From assembly GCA_031216915.1 (NCBI GenBank), contig CM062290.1, positions 253,090,581 to 253,154,580 on the forward strand: 64,000 nucleotides of DNA. Reading direction: 5' to 3'. Source of the DNA: Pictodentalium vernedei (Eukaryota > Mollusca > Scaphopoda > Dentaliida > Dentaliidae). The position numbers and the translations under genes are program-made. This document shows positions 1 through 10,117 of the stretch, piece after piece (position 1 is the stretch's first letter; each line of letters starts with the position of its first letter). The notes beneath the pieces are model-generated. The model saw only the letters and a list, made by a program, of their open reading frames with translations. It made no database searches and was not told where the DNA came from.

Positions 1-740
1 ACTTGCAAAGGAGGGTATGGCGTAATGAAAATTATCCAACGCATGTGAGCTTGGAACTATGTGCAGACCTTGAAGCCCCCACCCCCCACACACTCACACG
101 CGCGCGCGCGCGCTTAACGACCCACTCTGGTTTAAATATACATTGTAAAGGTCCATCCGCATAGTGATTCACCTCAGGGCTCAAACAAAATAAAATTTCA
201 CACCTACGGGAAACTGGAATGAATCAAGCCAAGACTCCACCCCCGCTTTGTCACGCAGATCGCACAAACAATTCCATCGATATCGATTTGAGTAAAACAT
301 TTTCAAAATAAATTTAATTTTTTTTAAAAGTTTTAACTCATTTCGGCATCGGTGGCGTCGGGGCAATATCTGGCTGAAAGGGGGTTTGGAGTAGCACAGT
401 AGCAACCGTCTCATCACTACGGTTTTTTTTCATTTGTTGGGGCACTGACATGGATCGGTCAATAGGACGTTTGCTTGAGTTTCGTACCCTGGAATACTGA
501 TCGGCTGGGATTGGGTTTTCTGAGCCATCTGTGAAGTGCTGGAACATAAAGAGTCAAGAATATGTATCAAGTCAAATCATACCTGTATATCTTACGGACT
601 CGACCACCCCCACTCACCCCCTCTCCCACATACCACACTTTATAAAAGACCCCTTCCCCCCTTAAATTGACATCATTTCTAGATAATATTTTACAGACAG
701 GGTCTGAGGGGCGTGCCAAAGCGTTTGCAATTTGTAGATA
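1..740. other. Intergenic sequence, no gene seen
   Basis: No recognisable coding region. Positions about 87-113 hold a short CA run followed by a (CG)n run. The remainder is AT-rich with C-rich patches near 601-660. The open frames here resemble nothing I know. Confidence 0.6.
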
Positions 741-1152
741 TGTCGTAAAGCGTAACTTTGGGAAAATTAGCTCAGTAAAAACGCTTGTCAGCTTTCCTTA
801 TTTATTTACACTGTATATGGCGGAACCCTGCCGTAGTCCGTTCACAGTCGGCATCCAGACTACCGCATTCCGAAAAATAATACAATATAAACAGAACAGT
901 TACTCGTAACAACGGTTACTAGTAAACACTTATATCCGAGACAATAATTAACCCCTTTTAAAATACATGATTAACCAAGCAACGTGTGCCATTATGCAAA
1001 TGGGCTAATCAGGGATTATCAGCTTATGTAAACTCTTACATTGGACCACTAAACAAACTCAAAACAATTAGCACTTATGTTTCCTTCAATCGTTTAAAAA
1101 AATATAATTATTCATCAAAAAAAAAAAAAAAATAAAAAAGGAGCCTATAACA
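741..1152 (-). repeat. LTR (3' LTR in element orientation) of a small LTR retroelement
   Basis: A block of about 410 bp is repeated almost base for base at 2434-2837 in the same orientation. Both copies begin TGTCGTAAAG and end CCTATAACA, so they have the usual TG...CA ends. The internal ORFs lie on the minus strand, which makes this the downstream LTR. It is flanked on the left by GATA, and the same four bases follow the other LTR, which fits a 4-bp target duplication. The few differences (for example TGTATATGG against TGTATGG, and small changes in the A-rich stretch at 1118-1140) suggest a fairly recent insertion. Confidence 0.9.
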
Positions 1153-1400
1153 GCACACCCTGCCTGAAAAATCTTTGGTTTCCCCAAAGAGAACTCAAAA
1201 TATAATTATAAACCAGCGTCCGCTCTTTGAATACGTTAACACGGTCAAGTCCTTCTCAGCCCGAAACTCGAAACTGCTAAAATAAAAGTTTGGTAAAACG
1301 AATTTATTCGGTACTGAGAAGTACTTGCGGAGCTGGAATATTGTTCAATGTCCGAGAAAGAAAATCTCATGTTTGTCCACAATTTCTTGTGGCACTAACT

Positions 1401-2045
1401 CTAAAGGCACCTTTTATCCCGGGAACCATCATAATAATCAGCACAAACCCAAAGTTCTCCTCGTTCTCGGTATCCATACACAATATTTTGAATTTGACTA
1501 GTGTCCTGTGTGGAGTCTACACGGAAGTTTCTATTTTGCTGCCGAGATCGTTGCCGTTTGTAAGTTTCCACATTTTGTTGCCAAGCTCTGGCACGATCAT
1601 AATTTTCTCTTTGTTGGTTTACCTTGTTTGCTGAAAGGAATTTAACACCATGATCATTATTGTCACGCTTTTTCAGTGAATTGGGCATTGAACTTGGACC
1701 AGGTATTCTATGTTTGTTTTCTTTAATATACTGACGTGCCGCGTCATCCAAATCTTTATCATGAACCCAGGAATTTTTGCTTGGTGGAAGGTCTCTCCAT
1801 TTTATTAAATATTCAAGTCCAAAATCGACAGTCATGCAATATCTTTCTACCTTCTCGGTCACTCTTTTAGGCTCAGTACAATGTTTTATGCTGTTATCGA
1901 GACATGCAATTTTGGGCTCTTCTGGGGTGGTTTGGGTGGAAATAGTTGCCAACTGCGGCAGACATTGAACAGATGTATTTGCGTGTTCAGGTTGAACCGT
2001 TGTGCCGCAATCAGTTTTTGACACATAAAAGGTTTGTGTACTCAC
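1401..2045 (-). CDS. Chromodomain protein of the small LTR retroelement (214 aa)
   Basis: An intact 214-residue ORF inside the LTR pair. Residues about 62-115 look like a chromodomain: a V-E-K-V-E-R strand, then YLIKWRDLPPSKNSWV, then a C-terminal helix with YIKENK. The aromatic and W-K/R-x-x-x-P/S-x-x-x-S/T-W pattern is the chromodomain core, which in chromoviruses (Ty3/gypsy class) sits at the integrase C-terminus and binds histone tails to guide insertion. The C-terminal third is rich in R, Q and N and may be basic and disordered. No integrase catalytic core, protease or reverse transcriptase is present, so this may be an integrase tail left by internal deletion, or an ORF kept by a non-autonomous element. 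Its ATG overlaps the stop of the upstream ORF as ATGA (2042-2045). Confidence 0.7.
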   Translation of the reverse strand: MSTQTFYVSKTDCGTTVQPEHANTSVQCLPQLATISTQTTPEEPKIACLDNSIKHCTEPKRVTEKVERYCMTVDFGLEYLIKWRDLPPSKNSWVHDKDLDDAARQYIKENKHRIPGPSSMPNSLKKRDNNDHGVKFLSANKVNQQRENYDRARAWQQNVETYKRQRSRQQNRNFRVDSTQDTSQIQNIVYGYRERGELWVCADYYDGSRDKRCL

Positions 2046-2410
2046 ATGTTCTCTGTTGTTTTCTCCTCCTTTTTCGAAACTAAATTACACAATTCCGAAT
2101 TTTTAACTTTGCTGTCAATAAAAGTCGCATTTTCCCGTTGTTTCCTTTCAATGAATTCATCCAAACGTTTCCTGTCTCTACACAAATTTGAGTTTGATTT
2201 GAATTTTCTGAAATGATCCGATGCTTTCCTCCAAGTTAACGTCAGGCGGGTTTCGTAAGCTTCTACCTGAAGTCCCCATGATAGACGAAGTTGGTCCAGG
2301 TATAGAGTCCGTAACAAGTTTTGAACATTAGAAAGAATTAAGTTTTCCATGTTGATTATCTTTAGAAAAATGTCTTTTCTCCAAGATCGCGAGTGAGCGC
2401 AAAAAGTCAC
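2042..2410 (-). CDS. Upstream ORF of the small LTR retroelement, possibly a Gag remnant (122 aa)
   Basis: A 122-residue ORF that begins a few bases inside the primer-binding site side of the element and ends in the ATGA overlap with the chromodomain ORF. It is charged (many K, R, E) and predicted largely helical, with no zinc knuckle or other motif I recognise. Its position directly after the 5' LTR and primer-binding site is where Gag normally begins, so I infer a Gag N-terminal remnant. It could equally be a novel accessory ORF. The tight overlap suggests termination-reinitiation or a former frameshift site. Confidence 0.5.
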   Translation of the reverse strand: MTFCAHSRSWRKDIFLKIINMENLILSNVQNLLRTLYLDQLRLSWGLQVEAYETRLTLTWRKASDHFRKFKSNSNLCRDRKRLDEFIERKQRENATFIDSKVKNSELCNLVSKKEEKTTENM

Positions 2411-2413
2411 TCT

Positions 2414-2431
2414 GCCGCGGATTCTGCACCA
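2414..2431 (-). other. Primer-binding site of the LTR retroelement
   Basis: On the minus strand, two bases (CT) after the end of the 5' LTR, the sequence reads TGGTGCAGAATCCGCGGC. TGG is the complement of the tRNA CCA end, and the position is right for a tRNA primer-binding site. I have not assigned the tRNA. Confidence 0.65.
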
Positions 2432-2433
2432 AG

Positions 2434-2837
2434 TGTCGTAAAGCGTAACTTTGGGAAAATTAGCTCAGTAAAAACGCTTGTCAGCTTTCCTTATTTATTT
2501 ACACTGTATGGCGGAATCCTGCCGTAGTCCGTTCACAGTCGACATCCAGACTACTGCATACCGAAAAATAATACAATATATACAGAACAGTTACTCGTAA
2601 CAACGGTTACTAGTAAACACTTATATCTGAGACAATAATTAACCCCTTTTAAAATACATGATTAACCAAGCAGCGTGTGCCGTTATGCAAATGGGCTAAT
2701 CAGGGATTATCAGCTTATGCAAACTCTGATATTGGACCACTAAACAAACTCAAAACAATTAGCACTTTTGTTTCCTTCAATCATTTAAAAAAATATAATT
2801 ATTCATCTAAAAAAAACTAAAAAAGGAGCCTATAACA
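2434..2837 (-). repeat. LTR (5' LTR in element orientation) of the small LTR retroelement
   Basis: Partner of the LTR at 741-1152, in direct orientation, with the same TG and CA ends. It is followed at 2838-2841 by GATA, matching the bases just before the other LTR. The whole element is only about 2.1 kb from 741 to 2837, far shorter than an autonomous LTR retrotransposon, so it must depend on enzymes supplied in trans. Confidence 0.9.
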
Positions 2838-2984
2838 GATAATCAAAGGAAAATATTCCAAGTATCCAGAATATCGAATAATTTTGAGTCTGAATTATTT
2901 TTTCCAAGCGAGGATGTTCTCTGACCACCCCTCCCTCCTTCGCCCACCGTTCCTTATTAACGCCTTGTTCTTTCGAGGCCATGG

Positions 2985-3135
2985 GTCGAATATTTTAGAT
3001 GGGACTGAAACATGTTGCCTGAAAAGTGATTCTGAAGGCATCAAGTACCGTTGAATTGAAGTGACTGTGTAGGTGGTTGAGGAATGAGGTGTTACCCTTC
3101 CACAGACATGTGGAGGAAGGGTTTCGCCCCCGGTA
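2985..3135. repeat. Dispersed repeat fragment, second copy at 4690-4825
   Basis: Shares ordered blocks with 4690-4825 in the same orientation: a GAAAAGTGAT segment, then AGGCAT, then a GTGTAGGT segment, then CCCTTCCACAGA with a following GGAGG. Divergence is high and no coding sense is visible. The element class is unknown. Confidence 0.4.
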
Positions 3136-3339
3136 ATATGGTTTGAAAACATCTGATGGCCTGAGACCGAGCTCCAACTGCCTTTCCTACCTTGTGATAG
3201 AGATAAAAGTCGAAGTCTGTTGCGCCTTATGGTTATGAGTCCGAAGTCCATAATATATATACTCTCCCAAAAAAGAAGTGTGCATGCTAAAAAATAACAC
3301 TAAAAAAAGATATATATTTTCATTCATGGAAATTTTATT

Positions 3340-3845
3340 CAATCACAGATGAATCAATTTGTGATCAACACGAAAAATTTCATTACGCTACGACGAATAC
3401 TCTTGGTGCCATGGAGAGTCAAAGACACTAAGGGTCCAACCCAAAAGTCACACACTCAATATCTGGTATGACCTCCGTCTGCATCGACTACTGCTGTGCA
3501 TCTACGCCTCATGGAAGCGAACAAGTTAGCATGGAAGTGTTGTGGGATGTTGTTCCATATTCTGATAAGCTGTCTTTGGAGTTCCACAAGCGTTGACGGT
3601 GCATGGGGAAGCCGGCGTAGCTGACGTTTCATTTCGTCCCATACGTGGGTGAAATATCGGGCGAATTTGCGGGCCAGGGAAGAACATCCATTTGTTGTTG
3701 CTCAGATACTGTTGAACAACACGAGCTGCGTGGGGTCGGGCGATGTCCTGCTGTAGGATGACGCCGGGGTCGTGACGTTGCAGAAATGGGACAACAACAG
3801 GTGTAAGCACTTCATCACGATATCTGGCTGCATTAAACATAATGA
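3340..3845 (-). pseudogene. Tc1/mariner-type transposase, 3' fragment, broken
   Basis: Minus-strand remains of the catalytic half of a Tc1-type DDE transposase, which cuts and pastes DNA at TA sites. From 3840 downward one reads an AARYRDEVLTPVV block, then a DIARPH motif holding the second catalytic Asp (usual motif DNARPH). A later frame gives LPWPANSPDIS, then a C-terminus ending CTAVVDADGGHTRY at the stop near 3456. Around 3640-3650 about seven bases expected to encode I-E-H are missing, so the third catalytic residue is lost and the frame shifts. A second shift lies near 3580. The N-terminal half is absent: homology stops at 3840, exactly where a 26-bp inverted repeat begins. Confidence 0.85.
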
Positions 3846-3926
3846 CGTCATTCCTTCCTTAAGCGATTGGTTCCAATCAGGGAATCCCTGGTTGAAACCC
3901 AGGAAGGAATGACGTCATTATGTTTA
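3834..3926. repeat. 26-bp perfect inverted repeat at a transposon breakpoint
   Basis: Arms 3834-3859 and 3901-3926 are perfect reverse complements around a 41-bp loop. The outer seven bases of the left arm belong to the Tc1 fragment, so the inverted repeat spans its broken end. The loop itself holds two small palindromes (GATTGGTTCCAATC and GGGAATCCC). Both arms contain the sequence TGACGTCA. Confidence 0.85.
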
Positions 3927-4689
3927 AAAATACAAAACATGGCTGCCAACTTCATTTTCTCGAACCACATCGATGATATGAATCTTTCGTTTCTGAACAA
4001 TACGGTGACCAAGCGCTTTCGACATAGAGGTTTTTGTTTTTTACAATTATCCTTCTTTCGGTCACATAATAACAAAAAGCTTCTGGATATGCCATATTGC
4101 TCTCACGAGGCGAGATAGACCAGAAAGTAAATCGTTTGCAGGTCGTATAGTACAGCAAAGGGATCGAGAGCGTTGGACCTACAGACCGTACCAACCCCAA
4201 AAATTATATTACGGACTGTGGGTCCAAGTTTGGACTACTACATCACGTGATCGGCGCCGGGAAATTCCAGTTCTATTTTCATTCCGGAATACAACTCATG
4301 GTAGTGTTTCGAAATCTCAAACCGTCAGCTGAGAGCTGGGTCCGTGAAGTCAGCTGACAATTGGAACGGCTTTATAAATATGTGTTTATTCTGTTATATA
4401 TAAGCTTACACACTGTAAAACTATTTTACGTGGGTCCACTCTCGTGTTTTAAAGATATGCTATGAATTTTAAACAATTTCGTCTCTTGAGAATGGCAGTA
4501 TACACAGGTTTGCGAATTGTCAACTATGAATCGATCATTGTGCCATTACGACGTGTAGATCGACCTGATTTTTGACCTTCGTTTCCAATTAAAATGTGAA
4601 GTCAGCTCACAGTTTTCTCTAATCCACATGAAATTTTTACTCCAATTCACATCATCCATAGCTGTGTGCACAGGCGTACGGGCCAAATA
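3927..4689. other. Intergenic sequence, no gene seen
   Basis: No recognisable coding region. A 32-bp segment at 4206-4237 recurs at 4947-4978 with about three mismatches. I see no other structure. Confidence 0.5.
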
Positions 4690-4825
4690 TGTGTGGAGGG
4701 GGCTGGAAGATTTTGCCCGAAAAGTGATAATGCAGGCATTATTGAGCCAGGTGGCCCTTGGTGGGTGTAGGTTAGGAGGCGGTTTTCCTGTTCCCCTTCC
4801 ACAGATGGGGGCTGGAGGCCAGTTT
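4690..4825. repeat. Dispersed repeat fragment related to 2985-3135
   Basis: Diverged second copy of the segment described at 2985-3135, in the same orientation, with the blocks in the same order. The class is unknown. Confidence 0.4.
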
Positions 4826-5690
4826 TTGATCTGTAATTATCTGAAATAAACTATGTTACGCCTGTGTGTCTATAGCCATCAGACGCGTTTTCAATCTGCT
4901 GAGACGGTAGTAAAAACTTGGTCGAAAAGTGCGAAATATGATCAAATATTACGGACTTTGCGTCCAGGTTTGGACTAATGGAACAGAATCCCCTATTGAA
5001 GATAAGACTGCACAGGGAGGTTCCTCAGTCAAACTTTTGCTCGAAAAAATATGAAAATTGTCCGAAAGAAAACAAACAAATATTTCCTCCGTATCTGCAG
5101 CGGTAATCAGTTTTTAATTGATCAGTTCCCCTCACCACGGTATAAACACAAAACACACATTTGGAAAAGCTGGACTAAATGCACTTCCTGCCACTAAGAA
5201 CACTCTTCTACACTCGGGCCTAAATACGATTCTTGTCTTGAGAGACGCCACAGTGTACTTAGAATCAGAGTTTTAATAACAACATAGCTTTAAATATTTC
5301 TGACATGGTTTGACAATGTTGCTTGTTTCTGCTTCTGGTTTGGGAAGCAATACGCATCGAACGAATGGCAAAAGTATATACCGCCACCGTAACAAACGCA
5401 AGCGGGTTGTTTGATGACCTTACAAACTTGAGCAACACCGAGGGTGGCATATGTCTCCTCCCGCAATACCATGGATAGCATAACAGAAATGAAATATTTA
5501 TTACTGGGTGACGGAGGAAGGATGACAGACGACGGACCTTTGACAGATTACTGACCATTGTGGCATTATCATAAAAAAAAACTATTATGTGTCACCATAG
5601 GGTGACACAAAAGGTACACCGTCTGTTTAATAAATGTAAGACTTACTTGATTTGATAATTTGTGGAAAAGTATTTTTCCGAAAACTTTAT
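4826..5690. other. Intergenic sequence, no gene seen
   Basis: Contains the second copy (4947-4978) of the 32-bp segment seen at 4206-4237. The open frames are short and match nothing known to me. Confidence 0.5.
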
Positions 5691-5696
5691 TTTTGT

Positions 5697-6220
5697 TGGA
5701 CATGTCCCAGGTATGCGTAACCATATCCTAAAGTTTCAACTCTCTACGTTAGAAACTGCGGGAGGAATTGATTACACCATGAAGGTACCGTCAATTCCTG
5801 TGAATTTTTTTTTCTCAAACTTTATAGATGCTGCACATTTTCATTTTGTGTGTATGTAACCATATCCTAAACTTTAAAATTTCCACATTACAAACTGTGC
5901 AAGAAGTTGATTACACCATGGAGGTACTCTCGATGAAAACACACTGGAAATTTTCTTAGTCGATAAAGGGAAATAATTTTGTTAAAATTATTTTTCTGCA
6001 ACTTTGATAAATGTCACAGATCTTTAAGGCGTGTGTTACCATAATATATCCTATAGTGTCAACCTTCTACACTAGAAACTGAGGGAGGAGTTGATTGTAC
6101 CTTGAAGGTACCGTCAATTAAAAAACCGCTGGTAATTTTCTATGTCGATAAAGGGCGATAATTTTGTGACAAAATATTTTTGGAAAACTTTATAAATGTT
6201 GCACATCTTCATTGCAACTG
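5697..6220. repeat. Degenerate tandem repeat, about three units
   Basis: Three diverged units begin near 5715, 5855 and 6035. Each has an ACCATATCCTA-like block, a TAGAAACTG(C/A)GGGAGGA block, a TTGATT.CACC.TGAAGGTAC block and then TTTATAAATG.TGCACAT. Unit length varies (about 135-180 bp) because units 2 and 3 carry an added CGATAAAGGG segment. Confidence 0.7.
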
Positions 6221-6249
6221 TTGGGGTTCAAAGGGTTAATGCTTTCGTT

Positions 6250-6501
6250 TTAACCCTTTACCTAACGTAACGGCCAAAACCGGCCAGCGCTATTCTCAAA
6301 AATCGCCAATTAATTTTCACTATTTTTTTCATTTTTTGTCTCAAAAACATAGGTTATGACCCCTCGTTGGAACGAGCTCGTCGAGCTCGTTCCAACGAGG
6401 GGTCATAACCTATGTTTTTGAGACAAAAAATGAAAAAAATTAGTTATTCAAGAATTATTTTTGCAAGTGTCGTCTGCTTTTCATGTTAGGTAAAGGGTTA
6501 A
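6250..6501. mobile_element. TTAA hairpin MITE, copy 1 (intact)
   Basis: Non-autonomous DNA element flanked by TTAA on both sides (6250-6253 and 6498-6501), with ends CCCTTTACCTAAC and GTTAGGTAAAGGG. The middle is a near-perfect palindrome with arms of about 50-75 bp: AAAAACATAGGTTATGACCC, then GTTGGAACGAGCTCG, then the complement. The arms outside the core differ: one side has a GGCCAAAACCGGCC segment and the other a GTGTCGTCTGCTTTTCATG segment. TTAA duplication with CCC...GGG ends points to piggyBac; Kolobok elements also use TTAA. No ORF is present. This copy defines the family described elsewhere in the list. Confidence 0.9.
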
Positions 6502-9170
6502 ATTTCCTATTGAAGCAGGTGAACGCATCTCGTATTCGATAACAGTATTTTTGGCGTTTGCTGTGTTTCTCAGTTTTATAATAGAATCTTTACCTCGAAA
6601 TGGAGAGATTGTGTCGTTTATAGCAGCATGCCCGTCTATTCTTATATCAGTGTGAGTTCAGTTTTGTGTTTCTAACGATTCTAACTCTGAGTATCACAGG
6701 AAACAAACGGTTCCGAAAGTATTGGTTAGAAAATTTAAAACACCCAGAAACATATGTGATTATCAAAGCTAATGCATCAGAACAGACGAAAAGACGGAAA
6801 AAATAAAACCAAAAGTAACATGGACAATGGTGTGTGACATGGATCTTTTGGATAAGTATCACACTTTTTGGTGTTTTAACCCTGTGGTTTTCCAGGCAGT
6901 AACAGAGTTCCACTGAGACAGAGGAAGAAGGCAAATTTATTTAGGTCTCTGAAAAAACAACAACTCATCCGGTTGTTCACGACGAATAAGGTCATTGTTA
7001 GTCACATTTTGCGAATTATTTCACATTAGAAGGTGTTCCCCGGGCGTGTAGAGTTCCGGAACAGTTGTCAACTTTCTAGAATCTTAAAAATTGATCATTT
7101 TACAATATCATTTCTAAGATGTGCTATCTTGGTAGCACACCGTTGAGGCACCCCATTTGCAGTTGAGGTAGCCTACACTATTACTCGTGCTCCTTAAACA
7201 TTAGTTCTACGATATACCTATGAATTTTTATGCAACACGTCAGGTCTGTCTGGGCTTTAAGCCATATAGTCCCGCTGAGTAACATACAACTGATTAGACA
7301 TATCACACTGCTGATATCCAGAACTGGTGCGTCTGAGGTGAGGCGCATTAATACAGAGACTACTACTAACAAGTCCGAAGCCAGTATCTCAAAATTTTCC
7401 GACATGGTGGAGTGAGGATTAAAATATTACCGACAGTGTTCCCGTGTCAGTGCTCCCGGGTCGCTGACCATCGGTATATTTCTATAAAGCGATAATAAAC
7501 AAAACAAAACGTAAAGTTAATTTATTATAATTATTTTAAAGAATTACTTTCGTTTAAATAAAGTAATTCTCTAAAAAAGTAATAAACACATTTTTTTCGG
7601 GTACAAGCCCATAGTATCGTCATGTACTTACAACGAGCATGTTTATATTGGGCCTTTCTTCAAATTCGCAGCTTTCAGTGAAAATGTTGGCAGTTGAGCA
7701 ACCAACAATTTTCCCGATGGACCACAAAAAATTCCGATAGACACTGTTATGGAGCCAATGGAGGTGGGGTGAGCCCACCCCCGTCACTCCCTCTAGCTTC
7801 GGGCCTGACTGCTAACAAAATAGACACAACGATATCAACCGCCGTGAAGTGGATTTAACGTTCTGATCTCTTCGTTAATCTAAACTTCCTGGATATGTCG
7901 GCAGTTCCTGGGCTCAGAATGGTTGCAGGCCTGAGTTGCAGCTTAAGTTTTTTCCTATTATTACATACATGCTATTTCCATTACTGTACGCCTTGGTATA
8001 ACAGTCATTGACAGGGAGAACCTAATCAGCAAACTACTTAATATTATATGTACAAAATTAATTCGTATGACGAAAATAACGCACGTTTTCCAAAATTACT
8101 TGCCTTGATTATCTACCATTACAGTTTTAACTTTCCTTAATAGAGAATGTTGATAAATTTAGGAGCACTATTTTTTACTCGTATTGTGTTAACAGAAATG
8201 AAGCACCTGACAAATAACTGTTGACACTTGGAAGAAAAAAATCACCTTCAATCTATGGTAGAGATTCGATGAAACATTCAGGGAAATGTTCATAAAGGGC
8301 CATGCGGGGCTTCGAAATGCGATTCGAAATTGTCCCGGTGATTCGATTCGAGTCACGTAGATTCGGAAATTCGAATCGAGATGTTCCCAAACTGCTACCA
8401 AGTGTGTCCTCTCTTGACTCTTCTTCTACTATCAGGCATCCTGTACAGAAGACCCGATGACGAAAAAGAGTTCGAGAAGGTCCCGCTTCCGAAACTACTT
8501 TGATTCCGTTCTGGGATACTTCGCCTTTTTGAATGATTTGCCAACAATACTAGGAACCAACTGATAAAAGCTAATAATCTTACAGCTCGGAGCCTGAATT
8601 GTGCCTCCATTGATGACAGAGAAATGGTTTCATCCGATAACAGCATTACATATATTGATCGTGCAAAGTAATAAATGTTTGGATAAAACTCACTAATCCG
8701 ACACATGGTCAAATCTCCGAGGTTTTGTAAGGTGGAGCGGTTGTTGTGGGTCGAAATGTGGAATGTCAACAAACATTTTGTAGTTTTAAAACAACTTTTA
8801 ATTAATATATCCCGAAGCACTGGGTTGTCTTGGACAATGATTCTGGGTACTCTGTATCACTTCCTCTTTGAATCTAACATTAGGTGGGCGGGAAAATTCT
8901 GACTTAAAATACTTTTGGCATTCTGAAACATACCAAACTTCGGACCTAAATAGTAAAATCTATACACAAAATGCTGCCTCACCGCAGAACACCAATATTT
9001 TGTGTTAAGACAACTGGCGAACAATATATGTTTTAGACAATGAATAAATATATAATCATAAACCATAAGAATTGAAAACAAATTTATTCTTGACCCTTTG
9101 AGCTCGAATATCCCATTTACAGGTCAGTATCATGACATGTAGTAAATGTCTGATATGACTTCAAATTTGG
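6502..9170. other. Intergenic sequence, no gene seen
   Basis: About 2.7 kb without a feature I can name. A small perfect hairpin lies at 7546-7576 (AGAATTACTTT with its complement). The longest frame (8395-8820, minus strand, 141 codons) has no motif I recognise and is probably chance. Confidence 0.5.
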
Positions 9171-9174
9171 CTGA

Positions 9175-9292
9175 TACACTCTAAAATCAGTTGGGTAAAA
9201 TTATGATTATTCACTCATCCCAGTTGATTCGGTTAATTTTCAATCAACCCAGTTGATTTGGGTTGATTTTGCCCAACTGATTTTAGGGTGTA
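9175..9292. mobile_element. 118-bp MITE with TA flanks
   Basis: Terminal inverted repeats of about 25 bp start CACTCTAAAATCAGTTGGG on the left and end CCCAACTGATTTTAGGGTG on the right, each flanked by TA. The interior repeats the CAACCCAGTTGATT theme. The size and TA flanks fit a TA-targeting superfamily (Tc1/mariner or similar). It has no coding capacity. Confidence 0.8.
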
Positions 9293-9399
9293 TGACGCTG
9301 AACTCCGCCGATATTAACCAAGCAGAGTTGCCCCCATGATGGGTTACTTGGCGCAGCCATTTTGTTTACAACGAAATCGTTCATTTTTATTTGTAGAAA

Positions 9400-9846
9400 G
9401 CACTCAATTAGTAGATTCGGCGTTACCAAGCAAAAAGGGGTAGTTTTTGTATGGTCAGGAATTAATGACGGCAAGAAGTAAGGATCAGGTGGATAAAGAG
9501 AAATAAGATGGAAGTTCTACAGAAAATGCATCGCAAACTAAAGTGCAGTATCGTATGCGCAGGTTTGTCGAAGTGGAAGAAGAGATAGTTTAGCAATCTG
9601 AACGTCGCAGCTTCTCTAGTGGGAAGCCGAGACGCTCGAACAGCTGAACTAGAAGTAGGAAAAGAGGAAACTTCGGACTATGTGCAAAGATGAGAAACAA
9701 TAACACTGTCAGAAAACTATAACAGATCTGAGAATTTCTGTAATTATCTGGTTTGATTTAATAAAGCGGTGATTATTTGGTTAGTTTCATATCGGCGGTG
9801 ATATCAATCCTGAGTAACTTCACATCAGCCTTCGACCTCCGTTCGT
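9400..9846 (-). repeat. Dispersed repeat RepX, copy A (uninterrupted)
   Basis: The reverse complement of this segment aligns along most of its length with 27204-27900. Shared landmarks include TTTTTGTATGGT, an AAACTATCTC/GAACTATCTC segment, AGTCCGAAGTTTC, AGATCTGTTA.AGTTTTCTGACA and GATATGAAACTAA. Copy A has a single TTAA (about 9759-9762) where copy B carries a 250-bp TTAA MITE, so it acts as an empty site. No function is recognised; reading frames are broken in both copies. Confidence 0.75.
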
Positions 9847-9899
9847 AGACTGATGTGAAGTTACCTTGGGTTGATATCTCGTTCGATATAAAACTAACC
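9779..9899. repeat. Inverted repeat at the end of RepX copy A
   Basis: About 48-bp arms (9779-9828 and 9850-9899) are imperfect reverse complements, containing GGTTAGTTT.ATATCG and AACTTCACATCAG. The terminal segment of RepX therefore occurs twice here, tail to tail, around a ~20-bp loop. Confidence 0.75.
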
Positions 9900-10117
9900 A
9901 TTTGATAACCTCTACGTATCTTTATAGGCTCATTATCAGTTATGATGTACACATCCCTACTTTCCATGTGTTCGTTGGTATCTTGGAAACCATGTACTCG
10001 ACAAATAAGAAAGATATGTTTTTTAATCCCCAACATGGCTGGCTGTATGGCATACAAAATCAATATCTTTACCAACAACAAGTTGAATTTTACTAACCAC
10101 CTAATCACCGAAACTGA

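Noticed and set aside
4206-4978. 32-bp direct repeat pair as element ends or LTRs
   Set aside because: It is too short, with no TG...CA ends or coding content between the copies.
8395-8820. 141-codon minus-strand ORF as a gene
   Set aside because: No recognisable domain, and its content looks like chance in AT-rich DNA.
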